Shown piece after piece: positions 1-11,374 of a stretch of DNA of 64,000 bases (positions are counted from its first letter, which is position 1; each line of letters begins with the position of its first letter). Both the position numbers and the translations under genes were made by a program. The notes below the pieces were generated by a model. The model was given only the letters and a program-made list of their open reading frames with translations. It was not told the origin of the DNA and made no database searches. This stretch comes from Chrysopilus asiliformis (Eukaryota; Arthropoda; Insecta; Diptera; Rhagionidae), in contig OZ035962.1 of NCBI GenBank assembly GCA_964034945.1, forward strand, positions 104,728,034 through 104,792,033. The letters run 5' to 3'.

Positions 1-60
1 TTCCGCAAATTGTCCAAGGACTAATGACAGGATTTCCTTCACAGGTCACGTCGCCTCGTA
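1..60 (-). other. Possible exon fragment at the left window edge
   Basis: Read on the minus strand, a pyrimidine-rich stretch ending TATTTTCAG (about positions 75-61) is followed by an open frame to the window edge: IRGDVTCEGNPVISPWTICG in one phase. Base composition is less AT-rich than the flanking DNA. I do not recognise the peptide, and it does not match the KCNQ S1-S2 region expected downstream of the exons at 7.5-8.4 kb. The plus strand is also open from 2 to 112, so this could be chance. Too short to decide. Confidence 0.18.
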
Positions 61-321
61 TACTGAAAATAGCATGCATAATTGGTTAACTAATTATTTA
101 TCGATTGACATGTAGGCAAATATCACACAATGCGACTCAATCGTATAAGCTTGCCAATTGTGAGATGGATTATCAAAATATTGATGTACGTTAATCATAA
201 TTGAATTCTGACTTGGCATATTAAAATATTTTGCAAAAAGGTGAAGGCCAAGTTAATATACAATTTGTTAAATTTTTTTTTATATTCTATTTGGGAATCA
301 TATATAGTAGTTATATTAGTT

Positions 322-1155
322 TTAGTATACCGTTTGTAACTAAAAATCGTACACAAAAATGAACTACACTAGAGTGTTTGGAATGAAAAAAAAATTTTAA
401 GTTCCGCATATCCGTCCGTCTGTCGGTCTGCTTGTCCGTGAACACCATAACTTTCGAAAGGATTGAGGTAGAGACTTGAAATTTTGTATAGTTACGTTTC
501 TTGTAAATGGCTAGCCTAAGTCCGATATTACACTTGGCTTATTTAAGCCGGCAACTTTTGGGCTTAATAAGCCAATGTGCTTACATTTGTGGCTTAAATA
601 AGCCAATCCTGTTTGCATATGCTACACAAGTTTACATGGGTGTGTGTGGACTCAAACCATTGAAATTGCTGCTGCTCATATACTTCCCAAGATCTTTACC
701 TGCTGACGGTCAGAACGAAAATGATTTCTGCATACTACTTTTCCCAAACCGGTTCACACGCTTTGCATGTATGCAGATTGTCGATAAGCCATGATTTCGA
801 GTGGCAACTTTTCCCTCCTCAGTCGTTTCTCCCAAAAATCGGCTTAAGTAAGCCCGAAAGTTGCCGTGTGTAATATCGCGCTAAGTTCTTGGACTGGCAA
901 AATTGGACCAATCCTTCCATCTCCACAATACAATTGAAACAGTTATATCGAAAAATGTATAACGAAGAAAAATGTATAAAGGAGAAAAATGTGTTTAGAA
1001 TATGGTTTCACATAACTGTTTCATATATCAAAATCCCAACGGCCCACTCCTTCCTCCCTGTCCAATACAAATCGATTTTTTAATAAAACTTTTGTCTATC
1101 CTCATATAGAGTATTTGGAGATTGGCCCCAGGAATTGTAGCTTTTCTTATGTTTT
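322..1155 (+). mobile_element. R2 Helentron-like repeat, split by a MITE
   Basis: The left part (322-516) starts near TATACCGTTTGTAAC and carries the (GTCY)n stretch at about 410-436. The right part (885-1155) ends with a hairpin ATTGGCCCCAGGAATT and the tail GTAGCTTTTCTTATGTT. The parts are separated by a TAA-flanked MITE at 520-881. Removing the MITE restores colinearity with the R2 copies at 11.4 and 54.8 kb. No protein is encoded. Assignment to Helentron-associated non-autonomous elements is inferred from microsatellite, hairpin and tail order. Confidence 0.6.
520..881 (+). mobile_element. PIF/Harbinger-type MITE, copy A
   Basis: A 362-bp element flanked by TAA target duplications (517-519 and 882-884). 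The terminal inverted repeats begin GTCCGATATTACAC at the left and, on the other strand, GCGCGATATTACAC at the right. Inner parts contain repeated GGCTTAA/TTAAGCC motifs. It is about 98-99% identical to copy B at 49613-49970 (five substitutions and one 4-bp indel by eye), so the family moved recently. A 95-codon open frame here is incidental; no transposase is visible. Confidence 0.8.
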
Positions 1156-1320
1156 AAACAAAATTTAAAATATGGATAAATATTTTGGATAAGAATTGTG
1201 TTGAAAAAAATTTCGCGGACTTTCTTGACACCAAAAACTGGAGATGAGATGCAAAGGACAGAGCCGTTTGGGGGATAAAAATGGAGGAGGCCAAAACTCG
1301 ATTTGGGATGTAACGCAATT

Positions 1321-1380
1321 GAAGAAGAAGATTTTTTACACGAAGAAGAAGATTTTTTACACGAAGAAGATTTTTTATAC
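1321..1380 (+). repeat. 21-bp minisatellite
   Basis: About 2.8 direct copies of a 21-bp unit (GAAGAAGAAGATTTTTTACAC), the last shortened by 3 bp and with TAC variants. No gene context is evident. Confidence 0.75.
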
Positions 1381-2199
1381 GAACTTCATAAAAATATCAT
1401 TTTATTATTTCGATCAATATCACATTATATGTCTGTAAAAAGTTAATTTGCTGTCTGAGTCGAAAAAATTAAAATATTTGGGTTGTGCTCCATAAAGACG
1501 TTTTCTTTTGCTACGGGAATGCTCCATAAATCTTCTCAGAATAATAATAATTGATGAAAAAGAAAATTACGTGGAAAATGCACAACCATAGAAATATTAC
1601 TGCTTCATAATGTATCCATTAAAACTTGGCAGCGAATTCATCGTTATATAATCATAAAGTAACGATAAAAATATTAAGAAGCAAATCACACCACAATATT
1701 GAGGCATTTTGTAGCTTATATAATATTTTTTCGATTCCTCGATCCGTAAAAAGGTATTTCCTATATAAAACTGGTATAATTAGAACCTAAATGTCTTTTC
1801 TATGGAGAACCTCTCTTGTTGTTTCTCTTTTAACAAAAAAAAAAGAAATTTCTTTCGATGAAGTACCTGTTAACTATTTTGTGTAGAATGCGGATACAAA
1901 AGATTTTACTGAAGTGATGTTATTTTCGAATATAAAAATGCATTTCCTTTCTAAAGCAATTGTAAAGTTCTCCTTAGAAAGAAAACCTTTTATTTTCCCT
2001 TCGAGCAATGTGCGTCGTAAATAAGGATATATTTTTGAATTTATTTTATTAACAATCCATTTTTGGTTTTCTCAAGATGTCATCATCAAAATGAAGATAT
2101 GGTACGCATGAATCTGTAGCTTATTTTCAAGTAGTCCACACTTATGTGAATAAAACCATCTGTGAATCTGACAGATAGTTTATTAAGGAATAAGTTTTC

Positions 2200-2470
2200 T
2201 TTATTATATAATTTATCATAAAAAAAGAGTTGGTGTCTGTTTTTATGTTTCTCTTTCATGTAAAAACGGCTTAACCGATTGGCCCGAAATTTGACATAGA
2301 TGTCTATAGGCCTGTTTTCAACATAGGCCAATTGGAAATTAACCCGAAAGAGAGGGGAGGAAGTAAGGGAATGGGGTAAAGTAAATCCGAAGCTTACTTT
2401 TTCTTTTATATAATTCTTTCACTGATGGAAAACTACTGAACCGGGGACCATCTCCATCATATACCCAGTT
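2200..2470 (+). mobile_element. Diverged R3 Helitron relic
   Basis: Decayed copy of the R3 Helitron family. It has TTATTATATAATTTATC followed by GAGTTGGTGTCTG, then AAACGGCTTAACCGATTGG, the CATAGATGTC block and the GAGGGGAGG stretch found in the 46-kb copy. The canonical hairpin-CTAG end is not found. Confidence 0.45.
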
Positions 2471-2622
2471 AAAGTAGACCGAGTGATATGTGGAGTAAGG
2501 GAATTCAAATGCGAATTGTATTTTTTCGAAGAGAAAAAACTTTAAAGAAAAGAAAGAAAAGCATGCACGCTATTTAACTTATAGCCAACTGAATTTAGTT
2601 TTCCCAGGTTTTGTTCTACTCA

Positions 2623-2920
2623 CACTCAGAAAAATGGAGGCTAACTCGACGACCTACATACGGCGTAATTGGCCTCGGGCAGGAAAATTTAGCCTATGCG
2701 AGGCGCGCGTTCGCCTGCATGAGGGGATGTAAAACTTGTGTTGACCTGTGGCCGGAGAAATTCTGAAATTAAGCCACCAGCAGGTGGGCATTGGAAGCTG
2801 CACGAGTTGACCTTAGATAGGTATTTCGAGGATGTAATGTCATGTAATGGAAACCTCTGTCAGCCAGCTAGCGGTCAGAGTTAACCTGACAAAAAGTTGA
2901 CCTGGACATTTTTCTGAGTG
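2623..2920 (+). mobile_element. CACTCAG MITE, copy 1
   Basis: 298-bp element with inverted ends CACTCAGAAAAATG and CATTTTTCTGAGTG. The other two copies are flanked by TA; this one has CA on both sides. The interior shares long blocks with copies at 20238 and 24997, including GGAGGCTAACTCGACGACC and GTTAACCTGACAAAAAG. Ends and TA flanks suggest a Tc1/mariner-mobilised MITE. It encodes nothing recognisable. Confidence 0.8.
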
Positions 2921-2971
2921 CACGCTTTTAGTCGGGCGAAGCCGAGTTCACATTCTAGTATATAGTATATA

Positions 2972-3894
2972 CAGTGGTGGCTCGATAATTCGGACAATAG
3001 CGAACCGGACGTTGTCCGAATTATCGATTTGTCCGAATTACTAAAACCTATATATTTCCATCATAATTTTTGATTTAAACATAACGAAAGCTATAATTGC
3101 CAATCTGGCAATTATGGAAAACCCATATGGTGATATAGCATTGTTCGAAGTTTAATTGAACACCGAACAGTTGTATCAAAATTCCACTTTGAAGTCAATT
3201 TAAAAAAAATTTAAAATTGATTCCAATCGGATTTTGATGTATTAGAGTTTTATGTAGAATCATATCCTAAATAACTTTTGTCCTCGCCCTTTTTTTTGAT
3301 AAGATGCACCGTTTTTGATATATTCGCCAAAAACGTTTTCGTTCGATGATCCATTTTTACCCATTAACGAACTTAGCCTTGCATTTACGAAAAACGAATC
3401 TGCGTAAAATTTCAAGTCTCTGGACGGACAGACGGACAGATGGACAGGTGGACAGAAGGACGGACGGACTTCTAGCGCTATTGCCTTTCTTTAATTTATT
3501 TAAAAATTCAAGTGTTTGTTTTTCAAGTGTTGTTAGGAAGTTGTGTTTAATTTTATTAGTTGGAGCCATAGTTAGTTTTTAAACAAAATGTTATAACAGA
3601 GCACTTAAAAATCAACTTACTCTGAACAAGAATATGAAGGAAACTGAATAAACATAACCAAATTCTACGTACATACATATACGTATTTGTATTCGTATTA
3701 TACCGTTAATCGCGAGAGGTCTTTGTTGAACATAAGTGACAGGTTCAAACACGATTTTTTATCTAGTGTCCGGATTACTGAGTCAGACTTTTTGTCTTAT
3801 GTCCGAATTACAGAGTCTTTAATATTAAAAACTTTCTGTCCGGATTACTGAGGTGTCCGAATTACCAAGTGTCCGAATTATCGAGCCACCACTG
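2972..3894 (+). mobile_element. pogo-type TIR element carrying a nested R1 repeat
   Basis: Perfect 25-bp terminal inverted repeats begin CAGTGGTGGCTCGATAATTC at 2972 and end at 3894. TA lies on both sides (2970-2971, 3895-3896). Subterminal GTCCGAATTA motifs recur at both ends. The ends and TA duplication resemble pogo/Tigger elements. Most of the interior is a later R1 insertion, and no transposase is seen. Confidence 0.8.
3076..3465 (-). mobile_element. R1 Helentron-like repeat, nested and 5'-truncated
   Basis: Starts (element 3' end) with AAACATAACGAAAGCTATAA and an intact hairpin (arms AATTGCCA/TGGCAATT). It continues through the R1 body to a GGAC/AGAC microsatellite at about 3420-3468. 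The 5' subterminal repeat and GGTTTCACC block are missing. It sits inside the pogo-type element. Confidence 0.65.
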
Positions 3895-4937
3895 TACTAT
3901 AATATTAGTGATACTGGTTTCCATGCTATTACAAATATCATGAATATTAAATTTAGGAGAATTTCTTTTTACGAAAAATTTAACACGTTGTAGTTAAAAT
4001 ACAATACAAAATCTTATTAAATATGCTGTTATTTGGATTTATGCAATGTTGTTAATTTTTAAGTACTACTTGAAAGCTTTTCAATGTAGTAATATAAAAC
4101 CCGATAAAATGGTGTTTCAACATAACCGAATGTTAATATTTAATTTTAAATTAAATGAAATTGCGTCTGGCAACAGCAAATATTCAAACTATAATAAAGC
4201 CATTATTCCCGCATAGTTTATTCAAAAGGACTTCACAAGGAAACCCTCTGAGCTTGGTTAGACAACTTTAAGTTTAAATCCCCCAATGTTTTATGCAGTT
4301 TACATTTTGCATATAAATGCAATGTTACATGTTTTACACAAAGCACTATCGGAGTCGGCATACCTGAATGTTATTCACATACAATACGATCACCAGTGTC
4401 CAATATAACGTATATTTCTATTTAAAAAATGGTAGCTTGTAAAATATATGATTGAAAATGGAAACAATATTTACAAAGGAAAACCACATTTGGCATTGTT
4501 CTGTTTCTGGGAAATAACAATTTTACGCTAAATGAATAGCCGTACAATCACCGGCGGCAAATACCATTAAAATGTAGTTATTTCGATGATATTTTATATA
4601 CAAGTGTGTTTCACTCTGAAATCAATATTCCTCAAATTTCCTCAAGCAAGTTTAATGGTTGTTATTTAATATCGATAGAGTAAAAGGATAGTAGCCAGTG
4701 TGTAGGGCCAATTCTGTAATAGTGGGGAAAGTTGATGAATTTAAGGTTATGTATCAGTATATGCGTAGTGCGCAGAAATTTCAATGTTGTTTTGTAATTT
4801 CGAAACGGAGTTCGATAACAGAAACTTTTGAATCACGGACAGAAGTTTCGCTGTTCACAATCTTTATGCAAACGCCGATAGTTCTTCAGAAGTTTCAATT
4901 TTCAATAACCTGAAATTCAATGGAATTTGGAGTTATT

Positions 4938-5428
4938 CAGGGTATTCACAGTCCTCTTTTAATTTTGGGTATTCGGTGTTTTCGGTAATATTAAAAGACT
5001 GAAAATATTCTGCTGTGAACATCCCACAGCACAGATTTGAGAACAGCGCTTTTATTAGATACGTGACCAAATCATGAACTGCGAATTTGATTGTCACATA
5101 CCTTTAAATCCATGTTTGATGTATTCTTTTAAATTTCTATTGTGGCAGCGGCTATCAAAATTGAAAAAATTTGCTGTCCGATGAGATTAAAAAAAAACCA
5201 GCGAGAAAATTTGACAACTAAAAACATTACTAGCGCCACTCACAGTCGATTCTTGATACCGAATAACCTTGCCGGAAAACACGACTCAAGGCATGTCTAC
5301 AATTACCGAATCCGGTAATTCATTTTTACATGAACCAAATTACCGTCTCGGTAAAAAACTGTTAAATTTGACTGAATTACCGAGCGGTAAAATTACTCGC
5401 AATTTAAAAGAGGACTGTGAATACCCTG
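4938..5428 (+). mobile_element. TIR element (CAGGGTATTC family)
   Basis: 491-bp element with inverted ends. The left begins CAGGGTATTCACAGTCCTC and the right end is its complement (GAGGACTGTGAATACCCTG). Internal GGTAATT/AATTACC motifs extend the symmetry. Flanking bases share only a weak TATT, so the target duplication, and therefore the hAT assignment suggested by the CAG start, is uncertain. No coding potential. Confidence 0.6.
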
Positions 5429-5500
5429 ATTATATTATTTTATTGCTAACGACTCCATTAAAAAATCAAAAGTAACGTCGCAGAAGGACGCCGTAGGTGC

Positions 5501-5520
5501 GGGGGAGGGGGGGGGGGGGG
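5501..5520 (+). repeat. Poly-G tract
   Basis: Almost uninterrupted G run in GGGGGAGGGG context, with G-quadruplex potential. No gene next to it. Confidence 0.8.
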
Positions 5521-5529
5521 ATGGGCAAT

Positions 5530-7525
5530 ATCAAAAATTCGATTGAAACTATTATACCGATTTCAACTACGAAAAGCGATAGAATCTCAACATCACTTAA
5601 AAACTCATATTTGTATCAGTTTTCATTCTATCCCTTTTCATAGTTTTCCCATAATTCAATTTTTTGGCGAAATTTTATAATTTTTCACAAAAATGACCAC
5701 TTTTGAGGTTTTGGGGGCACATGTGAGGAATATCAAAATCACCCAAGAACAATTTTGAGTTCGTTTTAGGTAATTTCTTACAAAAAAGCGTGGGGGGATA
5801 AGCTATACTTAACAAATTGTAAAGCAACTTTGCTGTAAACTAACAAATGACAGAAATTTCGTTTTAGTTTCCAAGGTTGACTTTCTACTTTCACAAATAT
5901 TTTTTTAAACTATTGTTATTCTGATTTTTTAAGTTTTTTCTTTCAAAATTATTGATTTGAAGTATTTTTATATCTATACATTAACTTCTTACGTAGATAT
6001 TAAACCACCGCGAGGTAAAAAGCTTTTACAGTATGTATTCGAGACTTTAAAAAACTTTCGTTCGGTTAGTGTTTGCTTTTAAGTAACTTTTGTATACAAG
6101 GTTGTTAAAATCGTACTTAAAATGCATTTGGGTAAATGGAAAGAAGAAAATGGGAAATAAGAGCTTGACCCACTTTCAGCAACACTACTTCACGTGTGCA
6201 AAATCAACCATAAATAACAAAAAGGATTGTTAAAAGACATCCTGAAAATATATAGACGCAGCCATGGACAGTCGTTCTCCTAACGCAGTAACAAAATTCC
6301 TACTATTTAGAGATGACACGTGAATCTTTGCCGAAATTCACATCTCTACCTATAGTATAACACTATTCTCGATATGGTTCTTTTCAACACGTCTAACAGA
6401 CATAAAATTGTGTGGCCCAAAACTTTAGCCCTTTCGTTAAACCTCTTGTGAGTAAACGTTTGCAAAACGTTTCACTGATATCAGAAAAATCGTTTATTCG
6501 TTTTTTGCATAGAAGAGGGTGTAACTATAAAACTTCCATTATATTATTAGTGACAATAAAAGCTGCTCTTCTAATCGATTTGGGATGATTTTCCAATTTG
6601 TGCTTTGGTCGGTCTTGGAGTTCAATCTTTTAGCTCGAGTTCAAAAGGGTTAAGTTGAAGCTACAGCAACACCATTCTGACTGCTTGCGAGTTCCGAAAA
6701 AAAGTCGTGTGCGTAAAACCCACTGCCTTTTAGAAGGTGCTGAAAAAACAGGGTCGGGAAAAAGATATCAGAAATGGTAAGCGGGTATCTCATATTTGAT
6801 GTGTTGGGCTGCTAAGTGGTCGATGAAACGAAACTATTCATAAAACTTCCAATATCAAGCAGGGATGCCAAACGAAAAAAAAAATCCTTACATTATAAAT
6901 TCCGTTATGTTACGAAATTCAAATTTTATTTCGTTTTGTAACGATAAAAATGGTACGGTATAAGAAAACCAACACAGTATAAGAAAACCAACAATTGAAA
7001 AGAAGTTCAAGTCAGTAAATATGCATGCAGTTTAGTTTCCACAAATATTTGTGGATGGTCGAAATTTCAAGTTTAAAACAAATCTGAAATTTATACCGAA
7101 ACTTGGAATTGTAACGATTTTTTTACTACTTGGATATCAGGTAAAGTTAGATCAACCAGGACAGAAATGCCACGCCTTGAATTTCGTAAAGGAAACTACG
7201 AAAACTTTAAACTATTTTAATTATCTTGACCTCTAGGATTTTAATATTTTTCTTTGAAAAATTTCGTGCTATAGGTCACATTTGAATATTTATTGAGCGG
7301 TCTCCGTCATGAAGGTAATAATTTCCGTCTACTGCACAGTAAAGTAAAAAGTTGCATTAAAATATTTTGATATACAAGTACCTAATAATAGATAAAGAAA
7401 AAAAATCTAACTATATTTACTTCAAATGATTCAACTGTGAAACATAGCACAGGACATGTTAGAATCAAGAAACGTGGAAAAGAGTTAAAATCAAACCCTT
7501 GTTTACTTTGTATAGAAGCAAAATA
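5530..7525. other. No recognisable feature
   Basis: AT-rich, no repeat family shared with the rest of the window, no convincing exon. It lies immediately downstream of the KCNQ exons and is probably intron of that gene. The plus-strand frame at 7051-7236 has no recognisable product. Confidence 0.4.
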
Positions 7526-7531
7526 ACTCAC

Positions 7532-7754
7532 ACTGTAAAATGATAAATGAAGCACAGCCATCCTCCAGGATGTTCTAGGAAAACATATAAACGTTCTTGA
7601 AAAGTTTTACCGCGGCGATGATGAAAAACGTATTTCGCTTTAAACGCTGTGTCTATAGGCAATGCGATAGGATAATAGGGGTCTGGGACGCCAGTAGGTG
7701 CTATTGGATCCGGACCAATCGTTTCGACGTCTGGATCCTCGGTAACGACATCGT
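7532..7754 (-). CDS. KCNQ: KCNQ potassium channel, second coding exon (pre-S1)
   Basis: Exon of a KCNQ (Kv7) voltage-gated potassium channel, a plasma-membrane tetramer that carries slow non-inactivating M-type current. It encodes the end of the cytoplasmic N-terminus, about 74 residues, acidic and proline-rich at first (PDPYYPIALPIDTAFKAKY) and then FQERLYVFLEHPGGWLCF and IYHFTV, which leads into S1. The last block corresponds to human KCNQ1 residues about 108-129 (the YNFLERPTGW region). The 5' splice site is GT|GTGAGT, leaving two bases of the valine codon. The acceptor is TTTCAG at 7755-7760. From memory, human KCNQ1 exon 1 ends in the same codon at the same phase (c.386/387). S1-S6, pore and C-terminal exons are not found in 1-7531, so the gene continues to the left. 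Confidence 0.88.
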
Positions 7755-7822
7755 CTGAAATATTCAATTCTTTACAAAAAAATAAATCTATAGTTGATAA
7801 GACATTTTTTATGGAAACATAC
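7755..7822 (-). other. KCNQ: 68-bp KCNQ intron
   Basis: GTATGT at the donor (7822-7817) and a T-rich tract ending ATTTCAG at the acceptor. Phase 1: the donor exon ends ACT G and the acceptor exon starts AC, giving GAC (Asp). The size is typical of short insect introns. Confidence 0.85.
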
Positions 7823-8408
7823 CAGTGCCGGTCACATTATCTAAGATATCGGCATGAGATCTTGATCGACTGCGGCTCTTTCGACGAATCGGTGTGGGAA
7901 CACGTTTATGATGTGCTTCAAAACGTGGCGCCCGACCAGGACGAAATCGCCGAAGGAACTGAAACGGTGACTTAGTGATCTCCATGTCGGGGGTCTCCTT
8001 GGCGGATTCGACGTCATCAACGAGCTCATCCTCGGATCCTTGCAGAGCAGTATAAGCACAAGAGTGGGTACTGGGCGTAGTCGGTACGGTTGGTACCTCT
8101 TTGAGCGGTGTTTTGAGAACTGACAACACTAAATCGTCACAGGGTGACACCCCAAACGGTCTGTCTTCTCCAAACGATCTCGAATTAGCCGACTGCGAAT
8201 GAAGATTGCTGACTTGATGGATGTTACCGTAGGAATAGTGTCGATGGCGATGGCCGCCGGCTGCCACCCCACCAATTGGTAAATTCTTAACATTAGCAGC
8301 TTTTGCCTCTTCTTGTTGCAGCCGTATATTGTGCGACTGCCTGAAGAGATTCTCCTGCTCTCCTCGATTCATGGCTATCGTTGTCGCACTAAAAACAACG
8401 GACAGCAT
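7823..8408 (-). CDS. KCNQ: KCNQ potassium channel, first visible coding exon (N-terminus)
   Basis: 195 codons plus one base in frame with the downstream KCNQ exon. The protein is hydrophilic and low in complexity, as expected for the poorly conserved cytoplasmic N-terminus. It has a Gln/Glu-rich start, a His/Gly patch (GGHRHRHYSY), a Ser/Thr/Pro-rich middle (PTVPTTPSTHS), an acidic patch (GSEDELVDDVES) and a basic RS-like tail (RRKSRSRSRSH). An in-frame TAG lies about 30 bases upstream of the ATG at 8408, so initiation is either there or at Met13 (8372, GCCATGA). An upstream exon joined between the stop and 8408 is not excluded. The gene is called from the next exon; this exon alone would be unrecognisable. 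Confidence 0.75.
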
Positions 8409-8559
8409 TTGGCTAGAGGAGTCAATATCCTCAGACTATCATCTTGCGGTTGACTTGCAGTGGCAACACTCGGTAATTTTCGTCCCTGTATCCATTTCCG
8501 CATTAGCGCAATTATAATTTGTGAGATACCAATATTAATTGCCAATAATTCGAACATAC

Positions 8560-9215
8560 AACACTAGGAATTTTATTTATACGTTACTCTTTTTTTTGGT
8601 GTTTTGCTGGTCAGGGTTTTTTTTACTCTCGAAAATTCACTTTAAGTCACAATTTAATTGACACGAGGCACGAATAACATTTTAAATAATGAATAAAAAG
8701 TGGTCCATCAATATACAGAATGCGGGAAACATTTTTCTGGTTACTTTTTATTATTTACATACATATGCATATTTGTTAGGTTTCTATCACAGAATATATG
8801 AAGAAGAAAAAATGAAATGATTAATTCTTTTGTTGCTTCATGTTTTCTTGTTAAATCATTTTTGTATTGCCATTCATATTGTTATAAGAGTATTGCTTGA
8901 TTTACTGTTGTTTCATTTTTAAGTAAATTTTTGTTAATTTTCACTAACACATCTACATATTATTTCTGATTTTTAGTAATCATTTTGTGTTGAACTAATA
9001 ACTATCACAATTGTACTGTCTTTAGGATTTTTATTGCACTTGTGAGAGATTGAAATTGTTAAAATCTCAATTATTGTTGTTTGTAGTTTAATTGATTGCC
9101 ATTACGCTATGAAAAGATTCTTTAAAGTTGAGTTAAAAATAATGTCATTTTACATTAAATAAGTAAAAAATCATAAAAAAAACCATTTCCAATAAGTCGA
9201 TGTGATTTATGTAAA
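8560..9215. other. No recognisable feature
   Basis: AT-rich DNA upstream of the KCNQ coding start. A 5' UTR or promoter might lie here, but I see no clear TATA, initiator or conserved block. Confidence 0.3.
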
Positions 9216-9216
9216 A

Positions 9217-9654
9217 CTAGCTTGCATACCCGTCGTTGCCGGGTTAAGTTTTTTCAATTTTTTTTTTGATGGTCTATGTTGGAGCTAAACTTCAGGCCAA
9301 TCGGCTCGGTAGTTTCCTCGCGAAAGGGTAACATAGAGGAAGAGCTAAGTTTCGAGATCACTTTACCCACTCCTCTTACTCCCCCACCTCTCGGGTTACT
9401 TTTTAATGGGTCTTTATTGGGGCTGGACCCCCGACGAACATCTATGCCAAATTTCAGGCCAATCAGTACAGTAGTTTCCCCGCGAAAGAGTAACATAGAG
9501 GGAAAACTAAGTTTCTAGATGACTTTACCCCCTCCCCTTACTCCCCCACCCCTCGTGCTACTTTTCCGTATGCCTATGTTGGAACCAGAACCACGACAGA
9601 CACTCATGCCAAGTTTCAAGTCAATCGGTTCAGCAATTTTTGCGTGAAAGAGGA

Positions 9655-9685
<31 letters not shown>

Positions 9686-9718
9686 CCAAATCATTTTTAT
9701 ATATTAGTACGAGTATGA
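9217..9718 (-). mobile_element. R3 non-autonomous Helitron
   Basis: Read on the minus strand it starts with TC after an A (9719) and the motif CTAATATATAAAAATGA. A (GTCT)n microsatellite follows (about 9657-9685), then the R3 body. It ends with a GC-rich hairpin (CCCG...CGGG) and TATGCAAGCTAG followed by T. TC start, hairpin, CTAG end and A|T insertion are the hallmarks of Helitrons. No Rep/helicase is encoded. Confidence 0.8.
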
Positions 9719-9719
9719 T

Positions 9720-11270
9720 GACGCGATAAATAAAGGAAAGAGTTTCTCAACTCTTTTTCTGACCCAAACATGGTCAACTTTTCGCGCGTATTTCTTAAGA
9801 GACAAATATTACTGACAGATGCATATGACAAGAAATTTAAACAAGTTATCTTTAACTACACACGATTAATGCCTCAAAAAAAAAAGAAAAATTGTACTTG
9901 ATCAAAATTCATAAGATAATAATCATTTGATTGTACACAGTAATTAAATTTTGCAAATTAGAGTATAAAAAGCCGACCCAAAGGATTATAATAAAATGTT
10001 CTTGGACAGAAAACATGAAAATTTTATCCTTTATGCATGTCAAATTGTTGTCGGTCGATCTCGGTTTAAGTACACAATACAAATTCCTTTAATTAATTAT
10101 CTAGATGGGACACTGAATCTCAATGAATTTGATGTATCGATTTTGGATTCATAGCTGTCAAACTAATTTGTTATGCTGTTCAATCTCAAAAAGGCTAAGG
10201 AAAGCCAGATCAGATCCCAACCGGCTCAACACAATAAGGGCTATTGGCACTGGCTCCATTGAAACCATTGATGATGATTGATTTTGGTTAGGATTAGGAC
10301 AATTTTCCACCCCATTCAAATAAAAAAAAATTATATGATGTTGTCCCGAGAATATTTGGGTTTATTTAGTTAGCCATTTTCCTTGTCGTCGCTCATTAAT
10401 TATTATAAATTTTTCGGTTTTATTCATACTTAGTAAAAGTAATAAAAAGTATTAAGGTGAACTCGTAAAAGAGTTTATGAAATCATCAACCTAAATTTCA
10501 TTTATTACAATTTTGAAAACTATTTTTTTGCTGGTTCCACTGAAAGCAAATATTAAGCTATAGAATTTTGATGTTATAAAAATGGGTAAATTTAGGGTTG
10601 ACTGGATTAAATTGCCATTATCATATTGTATATGTGAGTGTTATATAAAGATTAGTGTCTATATGGATGTTGAATTGGCAGGAAAATAACAGGAAGCTAT
10701 TTTCTCTTATACACAAGAAAAACGCACAAATTTAATAATCCTCTCACAATTCTTGAATAAAGGATACAAAACTTTTGAATTTTACCCAAAAATAGAACTC
10801 AAATGCCACATTTTCGTCTCGTACTAAGCGCAAAATTTTTCTTTAAAAATTGCGAAGATGACGGTGGCTTCTAGGCTCTTGAATTTTTCGGGGACTTTGC
10901 CAGAGAATCAGGCAGAAGGATAATAAAAATAGGAAAGTAAGAAAAAATCACAGGAATGACTTGAGGCAAATTTCGATGACAGAATATTTTTCTTTTTGTG
11001 TTCTTTTTTGTTTTCATTCCTTTCCTGAATGACGAGAATTATTCAAAGCAATTTTCATTTTCAAAAGCTTCTGGTGCACATTTTAAACTTAGTTTCTAGA
11101 ATTAATCTGTTATAAAAACAAGGGAAATCTTTTTTTAATATACAAGGCACTAAACCCCATAAAAACTTTTCTGACCGAAAACAACCACCTTCTAAATGAG
11201 TGAAAAATGTTTGAAAAATCCGAGCGTTTAAAACATGGAAGGGACATGAAAGGATTTTGAAATCAGTATT
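9720..11270. other. No recognisable feature
   Basis: AT-rich unique-looking DNA without shared repeats or credible exons. Confidence 0.35.
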
Positions 11271-11374
11271 AAGTTATAAGAAAATGTTTATGCTATATTT
11301 TGTTGCCTCCGTGCAAGACTATCGTAAATTGAAAAATGCGATTTGCAGAAATAAAAAATACTCATTTTGATTTC

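Noticed and set aside
507..794. 95-codon frame and its twin at 49627-49887
   Set aside because: Both lie within copies of the same Harbinger MITE, including its terminal repeats.
1..7531. Further KCNQ exons (S1-S6, pore)
   Set aside because: Searched on the minus strand for S1-S6 and the pore signature; none found, so they are assumed to lie outside the window.
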